In this document: positions 7,522 through 15,451 of the stretch, one piece after another
Layout of the letters: the number at the start of each line of letters is the position of its first letter
Numbering within the stretch: the first letter of the stretch is position 1
Assembly: GCA_910579965.1 (NCBI GenBank)
Contig: CAJTWF010000022.1
Location: forward strand, 1-43,964
Reading direction: 5' to 3'
DNA length: 43,964 nucleotides
Origin: an uncultured Oscillospiraceae bacterium
GTDB taxonomy: Bacteria > Bacillota > Clostridia > Oscillospirales > Oscillospiraceae
Program-made: the position numbers and the translations under genes
Notes under the pieces: model-generated
Databases searched by the model: none
Seen by the model: the letters and a program-made list of their open reading frames with translations, nothing else
Told to the model about the DNA's origin: nothing

Positions 7522-8742
7522 ATGGAAAACACGGTAAAGCCCCAAAAGCGTGGTAAGAAAATTCTGCTGGGCGCTCTGGCGGCAGTTCTGGCGCTGCTGC
7601 TGGTATTGGTGATCGCAGTTTTTGCCCTGTGGCACAACGAGATACTGTCCCTGACCAGCATGAAGCTTCTCCGGGAGCGGGACGACAGCCATATGGACGG
7701 GGCCGTATACATCATGGACGTGAAGGGTGGATTCTACCTGGACGAGTTTGTGGCCCAGGGCGGGGCCTCCAGCGACGCGGAGCTGATCTCCTTCATCACC
7801 GGCAATATCACCAAGGGACTGATTCCCATGCGCATCAGCGAGTCGGAGATTGCCTGCTCCTCCTTTACCGCGGAGACCCCGGAGGGGGACCGGCTCTTTG
7901 CCCGAAACTACGACTTCTCCAAGACAAACACCTGCATTGTCCGCACCCATGCCAACGAGGGCCGTCACGCATCCATCTCCACCGTGGACCTCCAGTTTCT
8001 GGGCCTGGACGTGGAGAAGAACGTGGAGGGTCTGGCCAACCGGATCACCTGCCTGGCCGTGCCCTACATCCCTCTGGACGGCATCAATGACGCCGGCGTG
8101 GCCTGCGGCATCTACATGACCTACCAGGGCGGGGACGCCGTGCCCACGGACCAGCAAACGGACCGGCCGGACATGACCTCTACCACGCTGCTGCGGCTGA
8201 TCCTGGATTACGCGGACAGCGTGGAGGAGGCGGTGGAGATCGCCTCCAGCTATGACCTCCACGACTCCGCCAAGACCTCCTACCACTACATGGTGGCCGA
8301 CGCCAGCGGCAGAAGCGCCATTCTGGAGTGGGTGGGGGAGACCAACGCCACGGACACCGACGGAACGAGGCGGGAACTGGTGGTGACCTATAACGACGGG
8401 GACAGCCATATTGGCGAGGCCGAGGCAGCCAGCGGCTTCCAGTGGGTGACGAACTTTATCGTCCAGCCCGGCTACTACGGATCGGACGGGGAGAAAAAGG
8501 GCTATGACCGCTACCAGCGCATCGGAGAGGAGCTGGCCCGGACCGGCGGCGTGGTGGCGGATGAGCAGGCGGCCATGGACGTGCTGGCCATTGTGGGCCG
8601 CAGGAGCTGGAACAACGACGACAGCAACAGCTGCACCGTCCACAGCGCGGTCTATAATCTGACGGACAGATCCGTGCTGTGGGTTCCCAATGAGCACTAC
8701 GGTGAGGACGGGGCGGTTTACCGGTATGAATTGGGCCGGTGA
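7522..8742 (+). CDS. Membrane-anchored choloylglycine-hydrolase-like Ntn hydrolase
   Basis: A 406-residue protein of the linear amide C-N hydrolase (choloylglycine hydrolase/penicillin V acylase) superfamily. Residues 14-37 form one membrane helix after a basic start. The family core begins at Cys112 in EIACSSFTAETPEGDRLFARNYDF, with Arg128-Asn129 and Asp131 at the positions of the bile salt hydrolase motif; PLDGINDAGVACGIYM and SCTVHSAVYNLTDRSV follow as in the family. In bile salt hydrolases the nucleophilic Cys is residue 2, whereas here about 110 residues precede it, so either a propeptide is cut off or the protein is atypical. It could act on bile salts, N-acyl amino acids or other amides outside the membrane; no substrate can be assigned. 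It lies 26 bases after the aldehyde dehydrogenase. Confidence 0.8.
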   Translation: MENTVKPQKRGKKILLGALAAVLALLLVLVIAVFALWHNEILSLTSMKLLRERDDSHMDGAVYIMDVKGGFYLDEFVAQGGASSDAELISFITGNITKGLIPMRISESEIACSSFTAETPEGDRLFARNYDFSKTNTCIVRTHANEGRHASISTVDLQFLGLDVEKNVEGLANRITCLAVPYIPLDGINDAGVACGIYMTYQGGDAVPTDQQTDRPDMTSTTLLRLILDYADSVEEAVEIASSYDLHDSAKTSYHYMVADASGRSAILEWVGETNATDTDGTRRELVVTYNDGDSHIGEAEAASGFQWVTNFIVQPGYYGSDGEKKGYDRYQRIGEELARTGGVVADEQAAMDVLAIVGRRSWNNDDSNSCTVHSAVYNLTDRSVLWVPNEHYGEDGAVYRYELGR

Positions 8743-8854
8743 GCGTGCGGGCGATCCCCCCGCCATAGCTGCCGGCGCTCTCTGCCCCGGCGCCTAGCGC
8801 ATATCCAGAAACCGTGCGCGGCCCCGCTTTTTTTGCCGGAGCCTGTCCATTCCC

Positions 8855-8883
8855 GCATATCCCGGAGCCTGCGCGCATACCAT
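8855..8883 (+). promoter_or_regulatory. Sigma-E-type promoter of spoIIP
   Basis: GCATATC (8855-8861) and CATACCAT (8876-8883) are separated by exactly 14 bases. They match the mother-cell sigma-E consensus (KMATATT, 14 bases, CATACAHT) at 6 of 7 and 7 of 8 positions. The site is 40 bases before the spoIIP start, a known sigma-E target in Bacillus. Confidence 0.7.
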
Positions 8884-8922
8884 GGGACAAGCAATCCAAT
8901 CCACAGGAGAGGAGCGATTCCC

Positions 8923-10119
8923 ATGACAATACAGCGCAGGCCCCGCCCCCAGCTGCGGCGGCAGCTGGCCGCCCTGGCGGCGGTTGGCGGGGTGCTCTAC
9001 CTGGTAGCCGCTACCGCCGCCAGCCCCTCCGCCCGCTCCGCGCTGGACGAGGTGGGGCGGCAGGGGGAGCTGGCGCTGGGCCTTCTGCGGGCCCAGCTGG
9101 GGGACCCGGACCGGGAGGAGATCCTGCCAGCCGCCGTGTCCCTGGCCATCGGCCAGAGCCCGGTGCTGGTGTCCGGCCAGGAGGCGGTGCTGCGGCTGCG
9201 GGGCACGGAGGAGCCTGACGACAGCCGGGACGGCGATACGCCCCAGCCGCCCTCCGACGTCCCGCCCCAGCCGGAGGCTCCCCTGCCGGAGGAGCCCGCC
9301 CAGCCGGACCCGCCCCTGGTGTTCGCTGACAACGGCGTGGAGGCCCGGACGCTGGTCCCCTCCTCCCCGGAGGGCTACATCGTCTCCGGCGGGGTGTACA
9401 TCAACAACCGCACCGAGTATCCCCTGGACGCCTCTCTCCTTGACGGCACCTTTGCCGCCGCTCTGCCGGAGGAGGAGGGCCCCCAGATCCTTATTGTCCA
9501 CACCCACGGAAGCGAGGCCTACACCATGCCTCCGGGCCAGGAGTACGAGCCCAGCGGGGAGAGCCGCACCACGGATACGTCCCTCAACGTGGTACGGGTG
9601 GGGGATGAGCTGGCAAAAACCCTGGAGGAGGCTGGGCTCACCGTGCTCCACGATCCCACCCTCCACGACTACCCGGAGTACAGCGGGGCCTACGGCCGAT
9701 CCCTGGACGCGGTGAACGCCTATCTGGCGGAATATCCCACCATCTCCTTTGTGCTGGACGTCCACCGGGATGCCATCTCCGACGGGGACGGCACCCCCTA
9801 TAAGGTGGTCAGCGGCGTAGCGGGCCTCAACGCCGCCCAGATGTCCTTTGTCATCGGCACCGACGGCGGCGGTCTGGAGCACCCGGACTGGCGGGAGAAC
9901 CTGAAGCTGGCCGCCGCCATCCAGCAGCGGCTGACTGCGGACTACCCCACCCTTATGCGGCCCATCACCGTGCGCAACTCCCGGTACAATCAGCACACCA
10001 CCCCGGGGTCCCTGCTGGTGGAGATGGGAGCCGCGGGCAACTCCCTGGACGAGGCCCTGCTCTCTGCACGGCTGCTGGGGAAGGCCCTGGCGGAGACAAT
10101 CCTGGAGAAGGGTGCCTGA
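8923..10119 (+). CDS. spoIIP: Stage II sporulation protein P
   Basis: A 398-residue membrane-anchored peptidoglycan hydrolase. SpoIIP has amidase and endopeptidase activity and, with SpoIID and SpoIIM, drives forespore engulfment. One membrane helix lies at about 15-33, followed by a variable region and a proline-rich linker (about 105-132). The catalytic domain shows the zinc-ligand motifs: His193 in HTHGSEAY, His281 in LDVHRDAI and Glu367 in LLVEMG. The start at 8923 follows AGGAGAGGAG. In Bacillus spoIIP follows gpr; here it follows an unrelated hydrolase gene and has its own sigma-E-type promoter and a terminator. Confidence 0.93.
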   Translation: MTIQRRPRPQLRRQLAALAAVGGVLYLVAATAASPSARSALDEVGRQGELALGLLRAQLGDPDREEILPAAVSLAIGQSPVLVSGQEAVLRLRGTEEPDDSRDGDTPQPPSDVPPQPEAPLPEEPAQPDPPLVFADNGVEARTLVPSSPEGYIVSGGVYINNRTEYPLDASLLDGTFAAALPEEEGPQILIVHTHGSEAYTMPPGQEYEPSGESRTTDTSLNVVRVGDELAKTLEEAGLTVLHDPTLHDYPEYSGAYGRSLDAVNAYLAEYPTISFVLDVHRDAISDGDGTPYKVVSGVAGLNAAQMSFVIGTDGGGLEHPDWRENLKLAAAIQQRLTADYPTLMRPITVRNSRYNQHTTPGSLLVEMGAAGNSLDEALLSARLLGKALAETILEKGA

Positions 10120-10171
10120 TCCCCCGCCGCGCACTCCCGGTACAGTGTGCGCGGCCTCCCTGCAAGCGCCT

Positions 10172-10214
10172 CCGCCGCAGCCGATCCAACGGCTGCGGCG
10201 GAAAATAAAGTTTT
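10172..10214 (+). terminator. Intrinsic terminator of spoIIP
   Basis: A perfect 11-bp stem (10172-10182 with 10191-10201, 8-base loop) lies about 50 bases past the spoIIP stop, followed by AAAATAAAGTTTTT. The T-run is set back some 9 bases, which weakens it. Confidence 0.6.
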
Positions 10215-10224
10215 TAATTAGATG

Positions 10225-10636
10225 TTAGTCTGATGTTCCAGGATGAAGCTGGTTTCGGAAGGATCAACAAGCCCAAATACTGTTGGTGTGAAAAAGGAAC
10301 CCGTCCCAGCGTGCCTTGCCACCATATACGGGAGTACCGATACGCCTATGGGGCAGTGGAGCCTCTGACGGGTGACTCTTGCTTCCTGATCATGCCCTAT
10401 TGTAATACGGTGTGCATGAATATGTTCTTGAGGGAACTATCCAACCAATTCCCTGACGATATCGTTCTGCTTTGCTGTGATGGCGCTGCTTGGCATAAAC
10501 CGAAAATGCTGGACATCCCGGAAAATATTGTCTTTTTTACATTCCCCCCTATACACCGGAAATGAATCCCATCGAACAAATTTGGAAAGAAATCAGAAAA
10601 TTGGGCTTTAAAAATAATGTTTTTGTTAGTGATTAG
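10225..10636 (+). pseudogene. IS630 family transposase, truncated and frameshifted
   Basis: The C-terminal DDE half of an IS630-type transposase. It begins abruptly at FQDEAGFGRINKPKYCW (first Asp), continues through DGAAWHKPKM (second Asp) and, after a -1 shift in a run of six Cs at about 10544-10549, through YTPEMNPIEQIWKEIRK (the catalytic Glu) to a stop at 10634-10636. The N-terminal helix-turn-helix half is missing. Without the shift the frame stops at 10565, before the Glu. One extra C would restore the family reading PPYTPEMNPIE. Codon use is much more AT-rich than the neighbours, as expected for a mobile element. It lies between the spoIIP terminator and a tRNA operon. Confidence 0.85.
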
Positions 10637-10732
10637 TATAAGGGAGTGCGGATCGGATGGAGCGGTTTATTCATAGCGTTTCCTAACTCTCTGATAAGGG
10701 AAAATGTAAGGGACACCGCTGGTGAAAAGCAT

Positions 10733-10770
10733 AGAAAAAGTCCTCAGAACCTTGCGGCTCTAAGGACTTT
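10733..10770 (-). terminator. Intrinsic terminator of the tRNA operon
   Basis: On the minus strand AAAGTCCTTAGAGCC pairs with GGTTCTGAGGACTTT around a GCAA tetraloop, and the second arm runs into five Ts. It starts a few bases after tRNA-Cys, the last tRNA of the operon. Confidence 0.9.
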
Positions 10771-10773
10771 CTA

Positions 10774-10848
10774 TGGAGGCGACACCCGGATTTGAACCGG
10801 GGAATCAGGGTTTTGCAGACCCTTGCCTTACCACTTGGCTATGTCGCC
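10774..10848 (-). tRNA. tRNA-Cys(GCA)
   Basis: A 75-base tRNA with encoded CCA. Acceptor GGCGACA pairs with TGTCGCC, and the anticodon stem AGGGT/ACCCT holds loop CTGCAAA, giving anticodon GCA. Last of five tRNAs on this strand. Confidence 0.96.
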
Positions 10849-10892
10849 ATATGGGAATCAGGAGCAAAGGACCTTGCTCCTGACATCCTTTG

Positions 10893-10968
10893 TGGAGCGG
10901 GCGACGGGGCTCGAACCCGCTACCTCCACCTTGGCAAGGTGGCGCTCTACCAGATGAGCTACGCCCGC
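10893..10968 (-). tRNA. tRNA-Gly(GCC)
   Basis: A 76-base tRNA with encoded CCA. Acceptor GCGGGCG pairs with CGCCCGC; anticodon stem CCACC/GGTGG holds loop TTGCCAA, giving GCC. Confidence 0.96.
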
Positions 10969-11039
10969 ATAGATGTGCAGCCTCCAACGTAACAAGCCGT
11001 ACTGCGTACAGCCCGCCGGATATTCCAGCTGCACATGAT

Positions 11040-11115
<76 letters not shown>

Positions 11116-11138
11116 ATATCGGGTATGCACCCGAAAAA

Positions 11139-11215
11139 TGGCGACCCAGAACGGGCTCGAACCGTCGACCTCCAGCGTGACAGGCTGGCGTTCTAACCGA
11201 CTGAACTACTGGGCC
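11139..11215 (-). tRNA. tRNA-Asp(GTC)
   Basis: A 77-base tRNA with encoded CCA. Acceptor GGCCCAG pairs with CTGGGTC (one G-U); anticodon stem CCAGC/GCTGG holds loop CTGTCAC, giving GTC. Confidence 0.96.
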
Positions 11216-11247
11216 ATCTCTCCCGCCGGAAACAATGCCTGTTAAAG

Positions 11248-11324
11248 TGGTGGGAACAACTGGACTCGAACCAGTGACCCCCTGCTTGTAAGGCAGGTGC
11301 TCTAACCAGCTGAGCTATGCTCCC
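11248..11324 (-). tRNA. tRNA-Val(TAC)
   Basis: A 77-base tRNA with encoded CCA, the first of the five-gene operon. Acceptor GGGAGCA pairs with TGTTCCC; anticodon stem CCTGC/GCAGG holds loop CTTACAA, giving TAC. Confidence 0.96.
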
Positions 11325-11351
11325 AAGGCTGTTTCCTGAACGGCAAGGGTT

Positions 11352-11380
11352 ATTATACTAAAACACCACCCCAATGTCAA
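11352..11380 (-). promoter_or_regulatory. Consensus promoter of the tRNA operon
   Basis: On the minus strand a perfect TTGACA (11375-11380), a 17-base spacer and a perfect TATAAT (11352-11357). It fires into tRNA-Val 28 bases downstream and must drive all five tRNAs. Confidence 0.92.
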
Positions 11381-11443
11381 GCGGTAAAACCAAATTTTTC
11401 AGAAAAATTTCGCGGGGACGGCAGCACCGCCCCCGCAGACGGA

Positions 11444-12847
11444 TCACACAACCTTCTCAAAGTACAGGAAGGTCTCGTCCTCCCCGGCCGGACGCATACA
11501 TGACTCCAGCATCCGCCAGGAGGCCTCGTTCTCGTGGAAGCATTTCCCCCGCAGCCGGCTCAGGCCCAGTTCGTACAGGCTCCACTCCGCCGCCCGGCGG
11601 AAGGCCTCCCGTCCGTACCCGTTTCCGGCGAACTCCGGCAGGATGCGGCAGCCCAGCTCTGCAGCCCCCTTGTAGTCGAACCGGTAGAGCACCGCCTCCC
11701 CAATGAGCGCCCCATCCAAGCGCACCGCAAAGTTCACCGCCAGACGGGCCGCAAAGTCCCGGCGGGCCACCTCCAGGAAGTAGTCCTCCGTCAGCTCCCC
11801 CTCCAGATCCTCCCGGTAGTCGTAGCCCCACCAGCGGTTGCGCTCATCGTCCAGGCACAGTCGGTTATAGGCCGCCCGGTCCTCCTCCTTCAGCGCGTCC
11901 AGGGTCAGCCGCTCGCTGCGCAGGACGGGGATCTCCTCCAGAAAGGTCAGCTCATTGCGGGTCTGAACCCGGAGCTTGGCCCCCATGTCGGCGGGCAGGT
12001 ATTGCAGCTTGCTGGTGCGCAGGCCCCGGTCCCCGGCGTCGTCCTCCCGGTTGATCCACCGCAGGCCCTGGCTGTGGGCGGCGGCAAAGGACTGGACCAT
12101 GAAGGGATACACCCCCTCGTACTGGGGCAGGCCCTTCTCAATGTGGCAGATCAGGGTGTCGCCGCAGATCTCCCCCAGGGAGATGGCCAGCAGCCGGCCC
12201 TCCAGCTCCACGCACCCGGCCAGCACCCACCGCTTGCCCACCTGCCGCATCAGCTTCCGGGCATAGCACAGTTCCTTTTTCGCCTGGGCGTCCTCCTTGT
12301 TGAACACCTGGTGGAACTCCTCCCAGAAGGCCTCCACCGCCTCCCCGTCCGCCTCGGTCAGCTCCCGGTAGACGGCGTCGGGGTAGAGCTTGCGGAATTT
12401 GTTGATGTGGTTGCGCTGGCCGGAGTAGCGCCGCCCGGCAAAGGCGCTCAGATCCTCCGCCCGGTAGAGGTAGTCCTGCCAGAGCCGGTCATTGTCCACC
12501 ACCGTATAGGGATAGCGGTCCATCAGGTGCTCCCGCTCCTCCACCGGCACCACGCCGAACTGGGGGACCGCGCCCTTCTCCATGCACCAGGCGTCGATCT
12601 CATCCAGGGCCGCGTCAACGTCCCCCTCCCCGGGCAGGGGCACCGGGTAGTCAAACATGTACCCGAAGTGGCTGCTGTGGTTGACCACCACCAAACACCC
12701 GTTGGTCTCCGCGTACTCGGGATGCCAGTGCTGCCGCCACATGAGCTTTGTTCCCGCGGAGTATTCGCACAGACGGTAGGTGCATTGGCTGTAGTATTTG
12801 CGCAGCCGGGCCGCGCTCCTCACTTGAATGGGTTTGAACTCCAACAT
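11444..12847 (-). CDS. DUF2156 (LPG-synthase-like) and GNAT acetyltransferase fusion
   Basis: A two-domain protein of 467 residues (480 if translation begins at 12886). The first 300 or so residues match the DUF2156 domain, related to the aminoacyl-transfer part of phosphatidylglycerol lysyltransferase (itself a double GNAT fold): MLEFKPIQ start, TNGCLVVVNHSSHFGY, a FRKLYPDAVYREL segment and INREDDAGDRGLRTSKLQYLP. The last 150 residues are a separate GNAT N-acetyltransferase (LRSERLTLDALKEEDRAAY to GNGYGREAFRRAAEWSL, the acetyl-CoA loop). No membrane segments are seen, so it is not a flippase-type MprF. The substrate is unknown. I favour the start at 12847 because family members begin MLEF-like; the ATG at 12886 would overlap mscS by 26 bases. 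Either way it is coupled to the mscS gene upstream. Confidence 0.8.
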   Translation of the reverse strand: MLEFKPIQVRSAARLRKYYSQCTYRLCEYSAGTKLMWRQHWHPEYAETNGCLVVVNHSSHFGYMFDYPVPLPGEGDVDAALDEIDAWCMEKGAVPQFGVVPVEEREHLMDRYPYTVVDNDRLWQDYLYRAEDLSAFAGRRYSGQRNHINKFRKLYPDAVYRELTEADGEAVEAFWEEFHQVFNKEDAQAKKELCYARKLMRQVGKRWVLAGCVELEGRLLAISLGEICGDTLICHIEKGLPQYEGVYPFMVQSFAAAHSQGLRWINREDDAGDRGLRTSKLQYLPADMGAKLRVQTRNELTFLEEIPVLRSERLTLDALKEEDRAAYNRLCLDDERNRWWGYDYREDLEGELTEDYFLEVARRDFAARLAVNFAVRLDGALIGEAVLYRFDYKGAAELGCRILPEFAGNGYGREAFRRAAEWSLYELGLSRLRGKCFHENEASWRMLESCMRPAGEDETFLYFEKVV

Positions 12848-12860
12848 AAATTGCTTATAC

Positions 12861-13745
12861 TCACTTTTCTTTTGTGTTTTTGTCATCCACCAGATGGACG
12901 TTCAGGTGGTTGTAGGTCATGGTGATCCCGTCCTCCCCGAAGCAGGTGCGCAGCTCCTCCATGGCGGCGTTGTGGGCGTCCCAGAAGCTCTCCGCCGGAG
13001 ACCAGAAGCGCACCCGGTAGCACACCGCGCTGTCGCCGTAGGAGAACACCACCACCTGGGGCGGCGGGTCCGTCAGAATGCCGGGCACCCGGCTCAGGGC
13101 CTTCAGACAGGAGGCCCGCACCGCCCCGGCGCTGTCGCCGTAGGAGGCGGACACGGCCAGATCCGCCCGGCGGACCCCCCGGACGGAGTAGTTGACGATC
13201 TTCCCCGCCACCAGCCGGCTGTTGGGCAGCATCACCCGCTGGCCGTCCACGGTGTCCAGCTTGGTGTGGGTCAGGGTGATCTCCTCCACCGTACCCTCGC
13301 CGTCCTCCGTGGACACATAGTCGCCCAGGGTAAAGGGCTTGGAGAAGAGCAGCACCATGCCGCCGGCCAGATTGGAGAGCACGTCCTGCACCGCCAGGGA
13401 CACCGCCAGGCCGAATACGCCCACCAGGGCAATGAGGCTGGACACGTCCACGCCCAGGCTGCCCGCTGTCACCAGGGCCGTCAGCACGTACAGCAGCGCC
13501 CGGAGGCCCCGCTGGACATACCGGCTGGTCCGCTCCTCCAGGGAGGACCGCTCCAGCAGCCGCCGCACCAGCCCCATCGTCAGCCGGACCAGCACCAGGC
13601 AAACCGCCAGCAGCAGCGCCGTCCAGAGGATCTTCTCCACGCTCAGCATGCCCCAGCTGGCCTTCATCCATCCCCCCACCAGGGAGGCCGCGTCCCCGGA
13701 GGCAACATCCTCCAAAATTGTGCCGGTATCCACGGCGTTGTCCAT
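12861..13745 (-). CDS. MscS family mechanosensitive ion channel
   Basis: A 294-residue small-conductance mechanosensitive channel protein that releases solutes on osmotic downshock. Three membrane helices are visible at about 38-60, 82-102 and 106-130, the last being the pore-lining helix (LIALVGVFGLAVSLAVQDVLSNLAGG). The beta domain follows with FTLGDYVSTEDGEGTVEEITL and VMLPNSRLVAGKIVNYS, then the alpha/beta domain. Its length matches E. coli MscS (286). The start has AAAGGAGGATGG upstream. Its stop lies within or just before the start of the DUF2156-GNAT gene, so the two form an operon. Confidence 0.92.
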   Translation of the reverse strand: MDNAVDTGTILEDVASGDAASLVGGWMKASWGMLSVEKILWTALLLAVCLVLVRLTMGLVRRLLERSSLEERTSRYVQRGLRALLYVLTALVTAGSLGVDVSSLIALVGVFGLAVSLAVQDVLSNLAGGMVLLFSKPFTLGDYVSTEDGEGTVEEITLTHTKLDTVDGQRVMLPNSRLVAGKIVNYSVRGVRRADLAVSASYGDSAGAVRASCLKALSRVPGILTDPPPQVVVFSYGDSAVCYRVRFWSPAESFWDAHNAAMEELRTCFGEDGITMTYNHLNVHLVDDKNTKEK

Positions 13746-14009
13746 GCTCCATCCTCCTTTTCCGCCCTTGACGGCTTCAAGATCCTACCATACCACACTT
13801 TTTCTCCCTTGAGAAGCACTATTTTAGGGAATATGGCTGTAAAGGGAAAAATTTGCCAAAGTCTCCCCTGAAAAATTGTTAGCTTGCACAAAAATCTTTC
13901 TGATTTTGTGCTGGGGCTTTTCTTTTTGGACAAAATGGTGTAAAATAGGCCCATGCAAGACAGGAGCAACCCCGCTCCTGTGGGTGTTTTTGTAAAGAGG
14001 AGGAGAAAC
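13746..14009 (+). promoter_or_regulatory. Leader region of the NCS2 permease gene with two hairpins
   Basis: The 264 bases between the mscS and NCS2 genes (divergent) hold two hairpins on the plus strand: GCACAAAA (13886-13893) with TTTTGTGC (13904-13911), followed by T-rich sequence; and CAGGAGC (13961-13967) with GCTCCTG (13974-13980), followed by GTTTTTG just before the ribosome binding site. This resembles attenuation, but the purine-riboswitch core sequences are not present. A possible -10 TAAAAT is at 13941-13946; no clear -35 accompanies it. Confidence 0.4.
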
Positions 14010-15356
14010 ATGGACAAATTCTTTAAGATCTCCGAGCGGGGCAGCAGCATCCGCACCGAGATCGTAGGCGGCATCACCACGTTCTTTGCCATGGCCTACA
14101 TCATCTTCGTCAACCCCAATATGCTCTGCGTCAACCTGAACGCCGGCACCAACGATCCGGCCTTCTACCCCGCCATGCCCGGCGAGCTGTGGGTGCCCGT
14201 GCTGGTGGCCACCTGCGCCGCCGCCGCCATCGGCTGCGTGCTCACGGCCCTGCTGGCCAACGCCCCCTTCGCCCAGGCCCCCGGCATGGGCCTCAACGCC
14301 TTCTTCACCTACACGGTCTGCCTGGGCATGGGCTACACCTGGCAGGAGGCCCTGGCCATCGTGCTGCTCAGCGGCGTCCTGTTCCTGATTATCGCCGTGA
14401 GCCCCCTGCGCAGCAAGATCATCGCCTCCATCCCCGCCTTCCTCAAGAGCGCCATCTCCGCCGGCATTGGCCTGTTCATCGCCTTCATCGGCCTGCTGAA
14501 CGTGAAGCTGATCGCCTTCGGCTCCGGCGTGCCGGCCCTCAACTTCGCCGGCAACAAGGACGGCATCCTCACCCTCATCGGCCTGCTGGTCATCGCCATC
14601 CTCATGTGCTACAAGGTCAAGGGCGCCATTGTCATCGGCATCCTGGTCACCACCGTCATCGCCTTCCCCATGGGCCTGACCTCCTTCCCCGAGGCCGTCA
14701 CCATGGAGGGCGTCACCCTGGCCCCCCTGTTCATGAAATTGAACATCGGCGGCGTGATGGAGAAGGGCCTCCTGCCCCTGCTGACCGCGGTTATCAGCTT
14801 CGCCCTGGTGGACTGCTTTGACACCGTGGGCACCCTCATCGGCACCGCCACCAACGCGGGCATGACCGACAGGCACGGCAACCTCCCCGGCGGTGACCGG
14901 GCCCTCATTGCCGACGCCATCGCCACCTGCTGCGGCGCCTGCCTGGGCACCTCCACCGTCACCACCTTTGTGGAGTCCTCCACCGGCATCTCCGAGGGCG
15001 CCCGCACGGGCCTGAGCTCCCTGGTGGTGGGCGTGCTGTTCGTGATTTCCATCCTGCTGGCCCCCATTGCCGGCATCATTCCCTCCGCCGCCACCGCCCC
15101 CGCGCTGATTATCGTGGGCGTGCTGATGATGAAGGGCGCGGTGAGCATCGAGTGGAACGATCTGGAGTGCGCCATCCCGGCCTTCCTCACCATTTCCATG
15201 ATGCCCTTCGCCTACTCCATCTCCGACGGCATCGGCTTCGGCTTCATCAGCTACAGCATCATCAAGCTGGCCCGGGGCAAGGCCAAGGACGTGCCCCTGC
15301 TGGTGTATATCATCGCCGTGCTGTTCGTGCTGAAGTACGTCCTCACCAACGTGTAA
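14010..15356 (+). CDS. NCS2 family purine permease (AzgA type)
   Basis: A 448-residue integral membrane protein with about 12-14 hydrophobic helices, of the AzgA (adenine/guanine/hypoxanthine) branch of nucleobase transporters. Family features are ERGSSIRTEIVGGITTFFAMAYIIFVNP at the start, APGMGLNAFFTYTV, SFALVDCFDTVGTLIGTA and a segment from TCCGACLGTSTVTTFVES to GARTGLSS. The start at 14010 follows AGAGGAGGAG. Codons are almost all C-ending (ATC, GCC, CTG), more biased than in neighbours, suggesting high expression. It faces the ssnA-ygfK purine operon and shares a terminator with it, so it probably imports the purines that operon handles. Confidence 0.92.
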   Translation: MDKFFKISERGSSIRTEIVGGITTFFAMAYIIFVNPNMLCVNLNAGTNDPAFYPAMPGELWVPVLVATCAAAAIGCVLTALLANAPFAQAPGMGLNAFFTYTVCLGMGYTWQEALAIVLLSGVLFLIIAVSPLRSKIIASIPAFLKSAISAGIGLFIAFIGLLNVKLIAFGSGVPALNFAGNKDGILTLIGLLVIAILMCYKVKGAIVIGILVTTVIAFPMGLTSFPEAVTMEGVTLAPLFMKLNIGGVMEKGLLPLLTAVISFALVDCFDTVGTLIGTATNAGMTDRHGNLPGGDRALIADAIATCCGACLGTSTVTTFVESSTGISEGARTGLSSLVVGVLFVISILLAPIAGIIPSAATAPALIIVGVLMMKGAVSIEWNDLECAIPAFLTISMMPFAYSISDGIGFGFISYSIIKLARGKAKDVPLLVYIIAVLFVLKYVLTNV

Positions 15357-15382
15357 CCCCGGCGCTCCCGAAAAAACAAGCC

Positions 15383-15422
15383 AAAAGGGTCCCGGCCTCT
15401 CCTCTGAGGCCGGGACCCTTTT
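15383..15422. terminator. Bidirectional terminator between NCS2 and ygfK
   Basis: A perfect 17-bp stem (15383-15399 with 15406-15422, loop TCCTCT) whose arms begin AAAA and end TTTT, so both strands have a U-tract. It ends the permease gene on the plus strand and ygfK on the minus strand. Confidence 0.93.
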
Positions 15423-15451
15423 CCGCGGAGCATCTGTATAGGGAATTTACC

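Noticed and set aside
8743..8854. Terminator after the Ntn hydrolase gene
   Set aside because: A T7 run at about 8829 follows GC-rich DNA, but the only stem next to it would need a two-base loop, so no terminator is called.
13800..13870. Purine riboswitch before the NCS2 permease
   Set aside because: ATATGG-like bases occur near 13832, but the conserved loops and three-stem junction of the purine aptamer are not there.
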